From: Palsa-504 sp963705835
Lineage (GTDB): Bacteria; Actinomycetota; Actinomycetes; Streptosporangiales; Streptosporangiaceae
Direction of reading: 5' to 3'
NCBI GenBank assembly: GCA_963705835.1
Contig: CAVPLC010000034.1
Location: 1-64,000, forward strand
DNA: 64,000 bases
The notes beneath the pieces were generated by a model. That model did not search any database. It was not told where the DNA came from and was given only the letters and a program-made list of their open reading frames with translations. The translations under genes were made by a program, and so were the position numbers. This document shows, one piece after another, positions 7,064-16,005 of this stretch. Position 1 is the first letter of the stretch; every line of letters starts with the position of its first letter.

Positions 7064-10000
7064 ATGGGCTTGACACGGGGTTCGCTGACGCTGCCGCGGA
7101 TGAGTGCTCACCGGCTGGTCATCGTCGCGGCGGCACTCACCACGGTGGTGGCCGCGGCCCTGGCTACCGCGCTGGCGACGTTCAGCGGCCAGGCGCTTCC
7201 CCGTGCCGTGAGTCACGACCTGGGCCAGGCCACCGGGACGTCGATGGTGCTCACGGGCGACGTCGACGCCGGCCAGGCGGCCCAGTACACCGCCACGCTG
7301 CCGTCCCAGATCAGGTCGGCCCTCGGCGGCACGGCGTTCGCCTTCTACCAGTCGCAGTGGTCTGATGCCCTCGGGTTCGTGCCCGGCTCGCTGCCCGCCC
7401 AGCCGGCCAGCGCCGGCAACCAGCCGATCGTGAAGGCCGCCACGATCGGCGACGTCACGGCCCAGGCCGTGCTGGTCTCCGGCAGCTGGCCCGGCGTCCC
7501 GGCCAGGGGCCAGCCCATACCCGCCGCCATGCCGGCCACGGCCGCCGCGCAGCTGCACGTGACAACGGGTGACGTGCTGCGGCTGCGGGACCGGATCACC
7601 CAGGGCTACGCGCGGTTCGTCGTCACCGGCCTGTACCGGCCCAGGCAGGTGTCGTCGGAGTACTGGAGCCTGGACGACGTCACGCCGGCCGGCTCGAGCA
7701 CGGCCAACGGCTTCACGACGTTCGGCCCGCTGACCGTGCAGCCCGCGGCGTTTGGCCCCGCAGGATCTGGCGGGGCGCTCACCGCTGCCTCGGGCACCTG
7801 GCTGGCCGTGCCGCAGACCGCGAACATCCCCCCGAACGAGCTCACCACGGTGGCCGCCAACGTGACCGGGCTGCAGCAGACGCTGCAGGACGCCCAGCAG
7901 CTTCCCGCCCTCACCGTCACCACCGGCCTGCCCGCGGCGCTGGACGGCATCGCGAGCGACCTGGACGTGGCGCGCTCGCTGCTGGCCATCTGCGCCGTGC
8001 TGCTGGCCCTGCTCGCCGCGGCCGCGCTGCTCGGCGCGGCCCGGCTGCTCGCGGGCCAGCGCGAGGGGGAGTCCGCGATGCTGACCGCGCGCGGCGCCAA
8101 CCGCTGGCAGCTGGCCAGGCTGACCGCGGCCGAGGCCATACCGCTGTGCGTGCTGTCCTCCGCGGCCGGCGGCGCGGCCGGCGTGCTGCTGGCCAGGGTG
8201 CTGGCCGGGACCGCGTCGGTCGGCGGCGGCTGGCCGGTCACCGGGTCCGCCGTGGCGGCCGCCGTGATCGTCGCCGCGCTGGTCGCCGCCGGGGCGATCG
8301 TCATCATGCTGGTTCCGGTCCTTAGCACGGTGACCCCGGGCGCGGCCCGCGCCCGCCGGGGCAGGCAGGCGGCCATCTCCGGCGTCACCAGGGCCGGCGC
8401 GGACGTGGCCCTGATCGTGCTCGCCGTGCTCGCGGGCTGGCAGCTGCGCCATTACTCGGCGGTTTCGGCCGGCGCGAACGGCAACTTCGGGATCGACCCG
8501 GTGGTCGTGCTCGCGCCGGCGCTGGCCCTGGCGGGCGGCACCGTGGCCGCGCTGCGCCTGCTGCCGGCCGGCGGCCGGGCCGGCGACCGGCTGGCCGCGC
8601 ACGGCCGGCGGCTGACCGCCGCGCTGGCCAGCTGGCAGATCAGCCGCCAGCCGATCCGCCAGGGCGGCGCGGCGCTGCTGATCGTGCTGTCCGTGGCGAC
8701 GGGAACCCTGGCGCTGGCCCAGCGCCAGAGCTGGACGCGCTCGGACTACGATCAGGCCGCGTTCGGCTCGGGCGCGGACGTGAACATCGAGACCAGCCAG
8801 CCGCTCTCGGCGGCCCAGTCGGCCGGCCTGCTCCGGCTGCCCGGGGTGCGCAACGCCATGCCGGTCGCGGCCTTCCCGCAGGTGTCCAGCCACAGCGAGA
8901 CGCTGGCGCTGGACTCCAGCCAGGCCGCGAACGTGGCGCTGCTGCGCGCCGACCAGTCCTCGCTCCCCGAGGCCGCCCTGTTCGGGAAGATCCGGCCCGG
9001 CGCTCCCGCCGCTCCCGGCGCTCCCAGCGCGGCGGCGCCGGGCGTGGCGCTGCCCGGCCACGTGACCGGGGTCCAGCTCACCGCGCGGCTCGGCCCGGCG
9101 TCGCTGCGGCTGGCTCCGGCCACGGTGAGCGTCTCCGTCGAGGACCCCGACGGCGACGTCTACGCGCTCGACGCGGGCACCCTGCCCGCCGACGGCCGGG
9201 ATCACACCCTGGCCGTCACCCTCGCCGACCAGGCCGCCGTTCCCGGGCCTGGCGGGTCCGGCGGTCCGACGGGGGCGCCGGGCGCCATCTACCCGCTGCG
9301 GCTGATCGCGGTCAGCGTGGACTACACGCTGCCCGCCACCCGCGGCGCGCCGGCCCTCTTCACCCTGGACGGCGTCTCCGGCGGGCCGGGGACGTCCGAG
9401 CTACCCGGGACGGCGCTGGGCGGCTGGCCGGCCGCGGCCTCCTCGACCGAACTGGCCGGCGTCCGCCAGGTCGGCGGCACGGCCGGGCCGTCGGGCCTTC
9501 CCGCCGTCACCGCCAAGGCCGCCCGCGGCACCGCGCTGGCGCTGACGCTCAGCCCTGGCTACGGGCTGGCGGCCAGCGGCTTCCCCGGCGTGCCGCCCAG
9601 CCCGGTCGGGGGTGAGCTGGCCCTGATCGGGACGCCACCGGTCACGCCCCTGCCCGGCCTGGCCACGCGGAGCTTCCTGGCCGGGCTCAACGAGAGCGTC
9701 GGATCCGTGGTGCAGACCAACATCAACGGCCTGATCGTCCCGGTCAAGGTCGTCGCGGCGGTGGCGTCGTTCCCGACCGTCTCGGACAGCGGCGGAGCCC
9801 TCATCGTCGACCTCGGCACGGTCCAGGGCATCCTGTCCAGCGACTCGCTGCAGGCCGCCCAGGTCACGCAGTGGTGGCTCGGGACGGGCCCGCCGGCCGG
9901 GCGCACGGGGGCCACCGGGGCTACGGGGTCCACGGGGTCCACGGGGTCCACGGGGGTACCGGCCGGGCTGGCCGCCGACCTGCCGCCGGGATCGGCCGTC

Positions 10001-10471
10001 ACGAGCACGGCCGGGGTGGCGGCCGGCCTGCTGAGCGATCCGCTCTCGACGGTCCCGCAGCAGGCGCTGCTGGCCGTGGCCATCGCGGCCGCGGTGCTCG
10101 CCATCACCGGCTTCTGCGTGAGCATCGCGGCCGGCGTCCGCCAGCGCCGCACGGAAAACGCGCTGCTGGCCGCGCTCGGCGTCCCGCCCCGGACCGCGGC
10201 CGGCCAGCTCTGCCTGGAAAAGCTCATGCTGAGCCTGCCCTCGGCGGTGGCCGGGCTGGTGTTGGGCGTGGTGCTCGCCGAGCTGCTGGTCCCGGCCATC
10301 ACGCTCACCTCGTCGGCCACCATCCCGGTGCCGCCGGTGCTCATCCAGTTCAGCTGGTCGCAGACGCTGCCGCTCGCGCTGGCGATCGCCGTGCTGCCCG
10401 TGCTGGCGGCCGCTCTTACCATGGCCCGGCGGCCGGACGCCGCCGCCGAACTAAGGGCCGCGGAAGCATGA
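7064..10471 (+). CDS. FtsX/MacB-type ABC transporter permease, large (1135 aa)
   Basis: A large bitopic-to-polytopic permease with an N-terminal transmembrane helix (about residues 20-40) and a long extracytoplasmic domain. A four-helix core follows (about 305-430, with the AMLTARGANRWQLARLTAAEA coupling-helix segment), then a second FtsX-like half near the C-terminus (about 1000-1125, ENALLAALGVPPRTAAGQ). Permeases of this kind work mechanically with a lipoprotein-export-type ATPase rather than importing solutes. It overlaps the next permease by ATGA and heads a four-gene operon. The second extracytoplasmic domain contains a Gly-rich Thr/Ser repeat (9901-9957). Start codons upstream of MSAH at residue 13 are alternatives. 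Confidence 0.85.
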   Translation: MGLTRGSLTLPRMSAHRLVIVAAALTTVVAAALATALATFSGQALPRAVSHDLGQATGTSMVLTGDVDAGQAAQYTATLPSQIRSALGGTAFAFYQSQWSDALGFVPGSLPAQPASAGNQPIVKAATIGDVTAQAVLVSGSWPGVPARGQPIPAAMPATAAAQLHVTTGDVLRLRDRITQGYARFVVTGLYRPRQVSSEYWSLDDVTPAGSSTANGFTTFGPLTVQPAAFGPAGSGGALTAASGTWLAVPQTANIPPNELTTVAANVTGLQQTLQDAQQLPALTVTTGLPAALDGIASDLDVARSLLAICAVLLALLAAAALLGAARLLAGQREGESAMLTARGANRWQLARLTAAEAIPLCVLSSAAGGAAGVLLARVLAGTASVGGGWPVTGSAVAAAVIVAALVAAGAIVIMLVPVLSTVTPGAARARRGRQAAISGVTRAGADVALIVLAVLAGWQLRHYSAVSAGANGNFGIDPVVVLAPALALAGGTVAALRLLPAGGRAGDRLAAHGRRLTAALASWQISRQPIRQGGAALLIVLSVATGTLALAQRQSWTRSDYDQAAFGSGADVNIETSQPLSAAQSAGLLRLPGVRNAMPVAAFPQVSSHSETLALDSSQAANVALLRADQSSLPEAALFGKIRPGAPAAPGAPSAAAPGVALPGHVTGVQLTARLGPASLRLAPATVSVSVEDPDGDVYALDAGTLPADGRDHTLAVTLADQAAVPGPGGSGGPTGAPGAIYPLRLIAVSVDYTLPATRGAPALFTLDGVSGGPGTSELPGTALGGWPAAASSTELAGVRQVGGTAGPSGLPAVTAKAARGTALALTLSPGYGLAASGFPGVPPSPVGGELALIGTPPVTPLPGLATRSFLAGLNESVGSVVQTNINGLIVPVKVVAAVASFPTVSDSGGALIVDLGTVQGILSSDSLQAAQVTQWWLGTGPPAGRTGATGATGSTGSTGSTGVPAGLAADLPPGSAVTSTAGVAAGLLSDPLSTVPQQALLAVAIAAAVLAITGFCVSIAAGVRQRRTENALLAALGVPPRTAAGQLCLEKLMLSLPSAVAGLVLGVVLAELLVPAITLTSSATIPVPPVLIQFSWSQTLPLALAIAVLPVLAAALTMARRPDAAAELRAAEA
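9901..9957 (+). repeat. In-frame tandem nonamer repeat in permease gene
   Basis: Degenerate copies of a 9-base unit, with GGGTCCACG repeated exactly three times, encode a run of TG-A/S triplets (TGATGSTGSTGSTG). The repeat lies in an extracytoplasmic segment of the permease and is prone to slippage. Confidence 0.8.
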
Positions 10472-13221
10472 GGAGGATACCCGGCCTGAGGCGGGCGGTG
10501 GGCGCCGCAACCGGCAGCACGCTCGCGCTGGCGCTGCTGGTCGGCAGCTGCGTGTTCGCCGCGATGGCCGGGCCCGCGCTCAGCCTGCACACCCGGTCCC
10601 AGGCGCTGCACCAGACCCTGGCCGGGCTGACGGCCACCACCAAGGCGGTCCAGATGAACGGGGACTACGTCGGCTTCATCTCGAACATCGCGCAGGCCGC
10701 GCAAGGGGGAACCACCACGGACCTGACCCAGAGCCAGTTCACCGAGTTGACGAGCCAGATGGGCCGGGGCCTGGCCGCCACGCCGCTGCCGCTCGCCGCG
10801 GGCGCCTGGGCCAGCCTGAGCAGCAAGCTGCTGGCCGTCGCGTCCGGCGCGGCGCCGTCCGCGACGGCCGGAGCCGGGAAACCGCCCAAGCTGGAGGTGG
10901 TCTACCGCGACCCGCTCACCACCAACGCCCAGCTGGTGACCGGCACGTACGCCACCACCGGGGTTCCCGCCGGAGCGGTGGCGGTGGCCGTGACCCCCCA
11001 GACGGCGGCCCGCTTCGGGTTGCACCCGGGCTCCCGCCTCCAGGTGACGACGCCGTCGGGCCCGGTCGTGCTCGACGTCACCGCGATCGTGCGGGCGCGC
11101 GGCGCGGCCTCGACCTTCTGGAACGAGGACAGCACCGTCGGCACGCCGTCGCTCAACGACCCGGACACGCCCAACGCATACTGGTCCGGCGGGGTCTTCA
11201 CGGACCCGGGCGCGCTGCTCGCGATGGAGAACGCGTTCAGCGGTCCCGGCCTGGAGATGGCGTTCGAGTACCCGCTCGCGGTGGGCGGCGCGGACGCGAA
11301 CCAGGCCCAGGCGCTGTACAACAACCTCACCCGCGCCAGCACGACGACGCCCACGGTGACCGGGGCGCTGGCGCCCGGCGCGGCCACGCTGACCGTCGGC
11401 TCGCCGCTGATCTCCCCCCTGGCCGCCTTCCTCGGTACCCAGGCCGGCATCCAGACGGTGCTGCTGCTGCTGTTCGTCAGCCTGATCGTGATCAGCGCGG
11501 CGGTCATCCTGCTCGCGGCCAGGATGATCGTCGTCCGCCGGGACGGGGAGCTGGCCATGCTCCGGGCCAGGGGCGGCTCGCTGGGCCAGACCGCGGCGGT
11601 GATGCTGCGCGGGGCCCTGGTCGCGACCGTGCCCGCCGCGGCGATCGGCGCCGGCCTGGCCATCGCGCTCATCCCCGGTGACGCGGCGTCCTCGGGGCTC
11701 GCCTGGTCGCTGGCCGGGATCGCGGCGGCCATCGCCCTGGGCGGGCCGCCGCTCGTCGCGGCGTGGCAGCACCGCAGGCCCGCCCCGGCGGCCAACCCGG
11801 CCCGGATCACCGGCGCCGAGACCCGCCGGCCCAAGGTGGCGTGGCGCCGTCCGGTCGCCGAGATCACAGCGGTCGCGGCCTGCGTGGCCGGCCTGGTCGT
11901 CCTGCACAACCAGGGCGTGCCGGCCGGGGGCCAGATCAACCTGTTCCTGACCACGACGCCGGTTCTCGTGGCCATCCCGGTCGTGCTGATCATGCTGCGG
12001 CTGTACCCGCTGGTCATCCGCGGCCTGCTCCGGCTGTCGGCGCGCGGCACCGGCGCGACCGGATTCGTCGCCCTGTCCCGGGCGTCCCGGTCCTCCCTGA
12101 CCGGGGTGGTGCCCACCTTCGCGCTGGTGCTCGCGCTGAGCCTGGCCACCTTCGCGGGCATGGTCAACAACGGCATCACCCGGGGCGAGACCGCCGCGGC
12201 CTGGCGCACGACAGGCGCCGACGTGCTGATCCAGCCCGGCCCGCTCTCGGGCTCGGTCACGCCGGCCACGGTGCACGCGATCGCCGCGGTCCGCGGCGTG
12301 CACGCGGCCACCGCCGTGTGGGCCACCAACTGGGTTTCGCCCTACTTCCAGCCGGTGACGGTGATCCAGGTGGACCCGGCCGGCTACGCCGCGGTGACCG
12401 CGAGCACCCCGTTCTCGCCCTTCCCCGCGGCCACGTTCGGCGCCAAATCGGGCGGCGTGCTGCCCCTGGGGGCCGTGGCGCCGGTGCTGGCCTCTCCGGC
12501 GGCCGCCGCCGCGCTGGGCACCAAGCCGGCCCAGCTGACCGCGATATACCCGGCGGGCCCGATCACGGTGCGGGTCACCGGCGTGCTGGACAGCACTCCC
12601 GCCCAGCCGTCCGGCGGCTCGTACGTGGTCATGCCGCTGCAGACCCTGCCCGGCCAGGCCGGGTTTCCCACGCCGAACATCATCCTGGTCGCGGGCTCGG
12701 CGATCGACGACCACCAGCTTTCCGCGGTGGTCGACAAGATCCTGCCCGGCAGCTTCGTCACCTTCCGCAGCGGCGTGCTGGCCGCGCTGTCAAGCTCACC
12801 GCTGCAGCACGGCGCCGCGCTCATCGTCGCGCTCATCCTGGCCGAGGCCGCGGCGCTCGGCCTGTTCATCGTGATCCTCGGCCTGGCGCTCGGGTCGGCG
12901 GAGCGCGAGCTGACCCTGGCCAGGCTCACCGTGATGGGCCACGAACGAGACACCGGGCTGGTCATGGCCGAGGCGATGCCGGCCGTGGTCGCCGCCATCG
13001 TCGCCGGTGTCGCCTGTGCCCTGCTGCTGCCCGGCCTGATCGGCTCGTCCATCGACCTGTCCGCCTTCACCGGGACCAGCGCACCCGTACAGTTCCAGCC
13101 GGACGCGCCCGCGCTCGGGCTGCCCGCCGCCGCCGCGCTGGTGCTGGCCCTGGCCGCCCTGGTCGCGGAGACAAGGGTGCTGCGCCGTCGCGGTATCACC
13201 GAGATGCTCCGGGCATACTAG
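10468..13221 (+). CDS. FtsX/MacB-type ABC transporter permease (917 aa)
   Basis: Starts at the ATG that overlaps the previous stop (ATGA at 10468-10471), indicating translational coupling. The N-terminal membrane helix is ALALLVGSCVFAAMAGP. A large outer domain follows, then a first FtsX core (about residues 325-440, with DGELAMLRARGGSLGQ), a central helical block and a second FtsX core near the C-terminus (AERELTLARLTVMGHERDTG, then GITEMLRAY). Same architecture as its upstream neighbour but diverged, so the two probably form a heterodimeric channel with the ATPases encoded next. The gene ends 10 bases before the first ATPase GTG. Confidence 0.86.
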   Translation: MRRIPGLRRAVGAATGSTLALALLVGSCVFAAMAGPALSLHTRSQALHQTLAGLTATTKAVQMNGDYVGFISNIAQAAQGGTTTDLTQSQFTELTSQMGRGLAATPLPLAAGAWASLSSKLLAVASGAAPSATAGAGKPPKLEVVYRDPLTTNAQLVTGTYATTGVPAGAVAVAVTPQTAARFGLHPGSRLQVTTPSGPVVLDVTAIVRARGAASTFWNEDSTVGTPSLNDPDTPNAYWSGGVFTDPGALLAMENAFSGPGLEMAFEYPLAVGGADANQAQALYNNLTRASTTTPTVTGALAPGAATLTVGSPLISPLAAFLGTQAGIQTVLLLLFVSLIVISAAVILLAARMIVVRRDGELAMLRARGGSLGQTAAVMLRGALVATVPAAAIGAGLAIALIPGDAASSGLAWSLAGIAAAIALGGPPLVAAWQHRRPAPAANPARITGAETRRPKVAWRRPVAEITAVAACVAGLVVLHNQGVPAGGQINLFLTTTPVLVAIPVVLIMLRLYPLVIRGLLRLSARGTGATGFVALSRASRSSLTGVVPTFALVLALSLATFAGMVNNGITRGETAAAWRTTGADVLIQPGPLSGSVTPATVHAIAAVRGVHAATAVWATNWVSPYFQPVTVIQVDPAGYAAVTASTPFSPFPAATFGAKSGGVLPLGAVAPVLASPAAAAALGTKPAQLTAIYPAGPITVRVTGVLDSTPAQPSGGSYVVMPLQTLPGQAGFPTPNIILVAGSAIDDHQLSAVVDKILPGSFVTFRSGVLAALSSSPLQHGAALIVALILAEAAALGLFIVILGLALGSAERELTLARLTVMGHERDTGLVMAEAMPAVVAAIVAGVACALLLPGLIGSSIDLSAFTGTSAPVQFQPDAPALGLPAAAALVLALAALVAETRVLRRRGITEMLRAY

Positions 13222-13240
13222 AAGCTAAGGAGTGACCGAC

Positions 13241-14212
13241 ATGACCTCCAGCCTCGCGGATCTGGGCGCGGAATCATCCCGCCAGCACCGGGACTTCGGC
13301 GCGGGCTACCTGATCGTGTGCGACCGGCTGGTGCGCATCTACGTCGCGGCGGGCATCGAGGTGCAGGCCCTGCAGGGGCTCGACCTGCTGGTCGAGGAGG
13401 GCGAGATCGTCGCGCTGGTCGGCGCGTCGGGCAGCGGCAAGTCCACCTTGATGAACATCCTGGCCGGGCTGGACGCGCCCACCGCGGGCTCGGTGCGGGT
13501 GGCGGGCAACGACCTCGCGGCGATGAGCGCGCGGCACCGGCTGGCCTACCGGCGCCGGGTGGTCGGGTTCGTCTGGCAGCAGACCTCACGCAACCTGCTC
13601 CCCTACCTGACCGCGCAGCAGAACGTCGAGCTGCCGATGCGGCTGGCCGGCACCCGCGCCAGGACCCGCCGCGAGCGCTCCTCCGAGCTGCTGGAACTGC
13701 TCGGCCTCGGCGACTGCCTGCACCGCAGGCCGGACCAGATGTCCGGTGGTGAGCAGCAGCGGGCCGCCATCGCGGTGGCGCTCACCAACGAGCCCAAGGT
13801 GCTGCTGGCCGACGAGCCCACCGGCGAGCTGGACTCGGTCACCGCGGCCGAGGTGTTCAGCGCGCTGCAGAAGGCCAACGTCGAGCTCGGCGTGACCGTG
13901 CTGATCGTCACGCACGACCCGGCGGTATCGGGGGTGGTCCGCCGGACCGTCGCGATCAGGGACGGCCGGACCAGCACCGAGACGCACCGCGACACGACGG
14001 CCGGCGACGACGGGCAGGTGGTGCCGCACGCGGTCGAGTTCGCGGTGCTGGACCGGGCCGGACGGCTGCAGCTGCCGCGCGAGATGACCGAACCGCTCGG
14101 CATGCGCGACCTGGTGCGGCTGGAGTCCGAGCCTGACCATATCGGCGTCTGGCCGGACCTGCGACGATCCCGGAATCCCAAGAGCGCGGAAGACCCGGAG
14201 GAGTCCTGGTGA
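13241..14212 (+). CDS. MacB/LolD-type ABC ATPase with C-terminal AbrB-like extension
   Basis: Walker A GASGSGKST, signature MSGGEQQRAAIA, Walker B VLLADEPTGELD and H-loop VTHDP place it in the LolD/MacB clade. ATG 13241 is preferred over GTG 13232 because AAGGAG lies 8 bases upstream of it but abuts the GTG. After the ATPase core (to about residue 240) there is an extra 70-residue tail. Within it, the stretch DRAGRLQLPREMTEPLGMRD looks like a SpoVT/AbrB-type swapped-hairpin fold. This tail is absent from ordinary LolD proteins and may mediate dimerisation or regulation. It overlaps the next ATPase gene by GTGA. Confidence 0.88.
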   Translation: MTSSLADLGAESSRQHRDFGAGYLIVCDRLVRIYVAAGIEVQALQGLDLLVEEGEIVALVGASGSGKSTLMNILAGLDAPTAGSVRVAGNDLAAMSARHRLAYRRRVVGFVWQQTSRNLLPYLTAQQNVELPMRLAGTRARTRRERSSELLELLGLGDCLHRRPDQMSGGEQQRAAIAVALTNEPKVLLADEPTGELDSVTAAEVFSALQKANVELGVTVLIVTHDPAVSGVVRRTVAIRDGRTSTETHRDTTAGDDGQVVPHAVEFAVLDRAGRLQLPREMTEPLGMRDLVRLESEPDHIGVWPDLRRSRNPKSAEDPEESW

Positions 14213-15030
14213 CCACGATGACGGACATGGTGGCCGTCGAGGGCGTGCGCCGGACGTTCGGCAGCGGTCGCACCGCCACCTACGCCCTGCGCGGCGTCTC
14301 CTTCACCGTGCCGGCCGGCCAGCTGGTGGCGCTGCGGGGCAGGTCGGGGTCGGGGAAGACGACGCTGCTCAACATCGTCGGCGGGCTGGACATGCCGGAC
14401 GACGGCCGGGTCCGGGTCGGCGACAGCGAGGTGACCGCCATGTCCGAGCACGAGCGGATGCGGCTGCGCCGGACGTCGGTGGCGTTCATCTTCCAGTCGT
14501 TCGGCCTCATCCCGATCCTGTCGGCCGCGGAGAACGTGGGCGTGCCGCTGCGCATCGCCGGCCTGGCCCCGAAGGAACGGGAGGAACGCGTCCGGCTCAT
14601 GCTCGACATCGTCGGCCTGGGCGAGCACACCAAGCAGCGTCCCGGTGAGCTGTCCGGCGGCCAGCAGCAGCGGGTGGCGATCGCCCGGGCGCTGGCCGGC
14701 AGCCCGCAGCTGCTGCTCGCCGACGAGCCCACCGGCCAGCTCGATTCCGAGACGGGCAAGCAGATCATGCGGCTGCTGCACACCGTCGTGGAATCCGAGG
14801 GCGTGACCGCGCTGGTCGCCACCCACGACCCGAACCTCATCAGCATCGCCGATTCGGTCCTTGAACTTGAGGACGGGCAGATCAAGGGCAGCTTACGCGG
14901 GGTTCCCTGGGGCAGCGGGTTCCTCAGCACGCTGTACACACTGGCCCCGCCAGCCCCTCGCATCACAAACTGGGTGGCCGGCGTAGTCAATGGTTGTCAC
15001 CCTCTACCGCCTCTTTGGGGTAGGGAGTGA
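14209..15030 (+). CDS. MacB/LolD-type ABC ATPase
   Basis: Second ATPase of the operon, starting at GTG within the previous stop (GTGA). Walker A GRSGSGKTT, Q-loop FQSFGLIPILS, signature LSGGQQQRVAIARAL, Walker B LLADEPTGQLD and H-loop ATHDP are all intact. Family members usually stop soon after the DGQI-K segment (about residue 225 here). This one continues for about 45 residues with a low-complexity hydrophobic tail. That tail could be a lost stop rather than a domain. It probably pairs with the other ATPase to drive the two FtsX-like permeases. Physiological substrate unknown. Confidence 0.88.
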   Translation: MTTMTDMVAVEGVRRTFGSGRTATYALRGVSFTVPAGQLVALRGRSGSGKTTLLNIVGGLDMPDDGRVRVGDSEVTAMSEHERMRLRRTSVAFIFQSFGLIPILSAAENVGVPLRIAGLAPKEREERVRLMLDIVGLGEHTKQRPGELSGGQQQRVAIARALAGSPQLLLADEPTGQLDSETGKQIMRLLHTVVESEGVTALVATHDPNLISIADSVLELEDGQIKGSLRGVPWGSGFLSTLYTLAPPAPRITNWVAGVVNGCHPLPPLWGRE

Positions 15031-15105
15031 CTCTCATTGGTTGCCGACAAGCCCCACGGCCGGTACGGAGGGCGGCGGGATGGCGCCGGATGAGGCGGGC
15101 GGGGT

Positions 15106-16005
15106 TTAAGCGACGGGGGTGCCGGTGGTGGCGGTCAGGTCGGCGAACAGGGTGATGAGGCGCTTGGTTACCGGGCCGGGGGTGCCGTCGCCGATGGCGC
15201 GGCCGTCGACGCGGACGACGGGGACGAGGCCGCCCATGGTGCCGGTCACGAACGCCTCCTCGGCCGTGTAGAGCTTGGGCAGCGTGTAGTCGCCGGTCTC
15301 GCAGGCGATGCCGTCCGCGGCGGCCAGGTCCAGGACGGCGGCCCGGGTGATGCCCTCCGGGCAGGACACCGTGGTCGGCGTGGCCAGCGTCCCGCCGCTG
15401 ACCATGAAGATGTGCGTGGCGTTGGTCTCGGCGATGAAGCCGCGGTGGTCGAGCATCACCGCGTCGTCCGCGCCGGCCACGTTGGCCTCGATCTTGGCCA
15501 GGATGGAGGGCAGCAGGTTGTTGTGGTGGATCTTGGGGTCGAGGCAGTCCGGGGCCGGGCGGCGCACGCTGGCGGTGACCAGGGTGATGCCGGACTCGTC
15601 GTAGACCGGATCCTTGTACTCCGCGAGCACGATCAGGGTCGGCCCGGCCTGGTTGAGCCGCGGGTCCATGCCGGAGGTGATCTTCACGCCGCGGGTCAGG
15701 GTGAGCCTGACGTGCACGCCGTCCCGCATGCCGTTCGCGGCGATCGTGCGCCTGACCTGCTCGGTCATCTCCTCGGCGGAGGGGATCTGGTCGAACGCCA
15801 GCGCCTTGGCCGAGGCCCGCAGCCGGGCCAGGTGCTCCGGCAGCCGGAAGATCTTCCCGTGGTAGAGCCGCAGCCCTTCCCAGACGGCGTCCCCGCCCTG
15901 GACCGAGGAGTCGAACGGGCTCACCAGCGCCCGGTCACGGTGCGTGAGCTTGCCGCCGACGCTGACGATGAGGTCACGGTTGCGCTCATCGAAGGCCTGC
16001 AGCAT
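15106..16005 (-). CDS. Class IV (branched-chain-type) PLP aminotransferase
   Basis: About 299 aa, from ATG 16005, which has GGGAGG 6 bases upstream; the frame is open further upstream but lacks a site. Fold-type IV hallmarks are FDSSVQGGDAVWEGLR at the N-terminus, DPKIHHNNLL with the likely PLP lysine, the IAETNATHIFMV phosphate-binding loop, and SCPEGITR. Members are branched-chain amino acid or D-amino acid aminotransferases or 4-amino-4-deoxychorismate lyases. The VWEGLR and GGLVPV segments are closest to IlvE-like enzymes, but substrate assignment is tentative. The 5' end overlaps the sulfotransferase-like gene, suggesting co-transcription. Confidence 0.85.
   Translation of the reverse strand: MLQAFDERNRDLIVSVGGKLTHRDRALVSPFDSSVQGGDAVWEGLRLYHGKIFRLPEHLARLRASAKALAFDQIPSAEEMTEQVRRTIAANGMRDGVHVRLTLTRGVKITSGMDPRLNQAGPTLIVLAEYKDPVYDESGITLVTASVRRPAPDCLDPKIHHNNLLPSILAKIEANVAGADDAVMLDHRGFIAETNATHIFMVSGGTLATPTTVSCPEGITRAAVLDLAAADGIACETGDYTLPKLYTAEEAFVTGTMGGLVPVVRVDGRAIGDGTPGPVTKRLITLFADLTATTGTPVA

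Noticed and set aside
6944..9205. A 753-codon open frame on the minus strand
   Set aside because: It is antisense to the well-supported FtsX permease and its product is low-complexity Arg/Gly/Gln sequence, typical of antisense frames in 70% GC DNA.
9559..12714. A 1051-codon open frame on the minus strand
   Set aside because: Antisense to two FtsX permeases, with Arg/Gly-rich composition and no domain; a GC-skew shadow.
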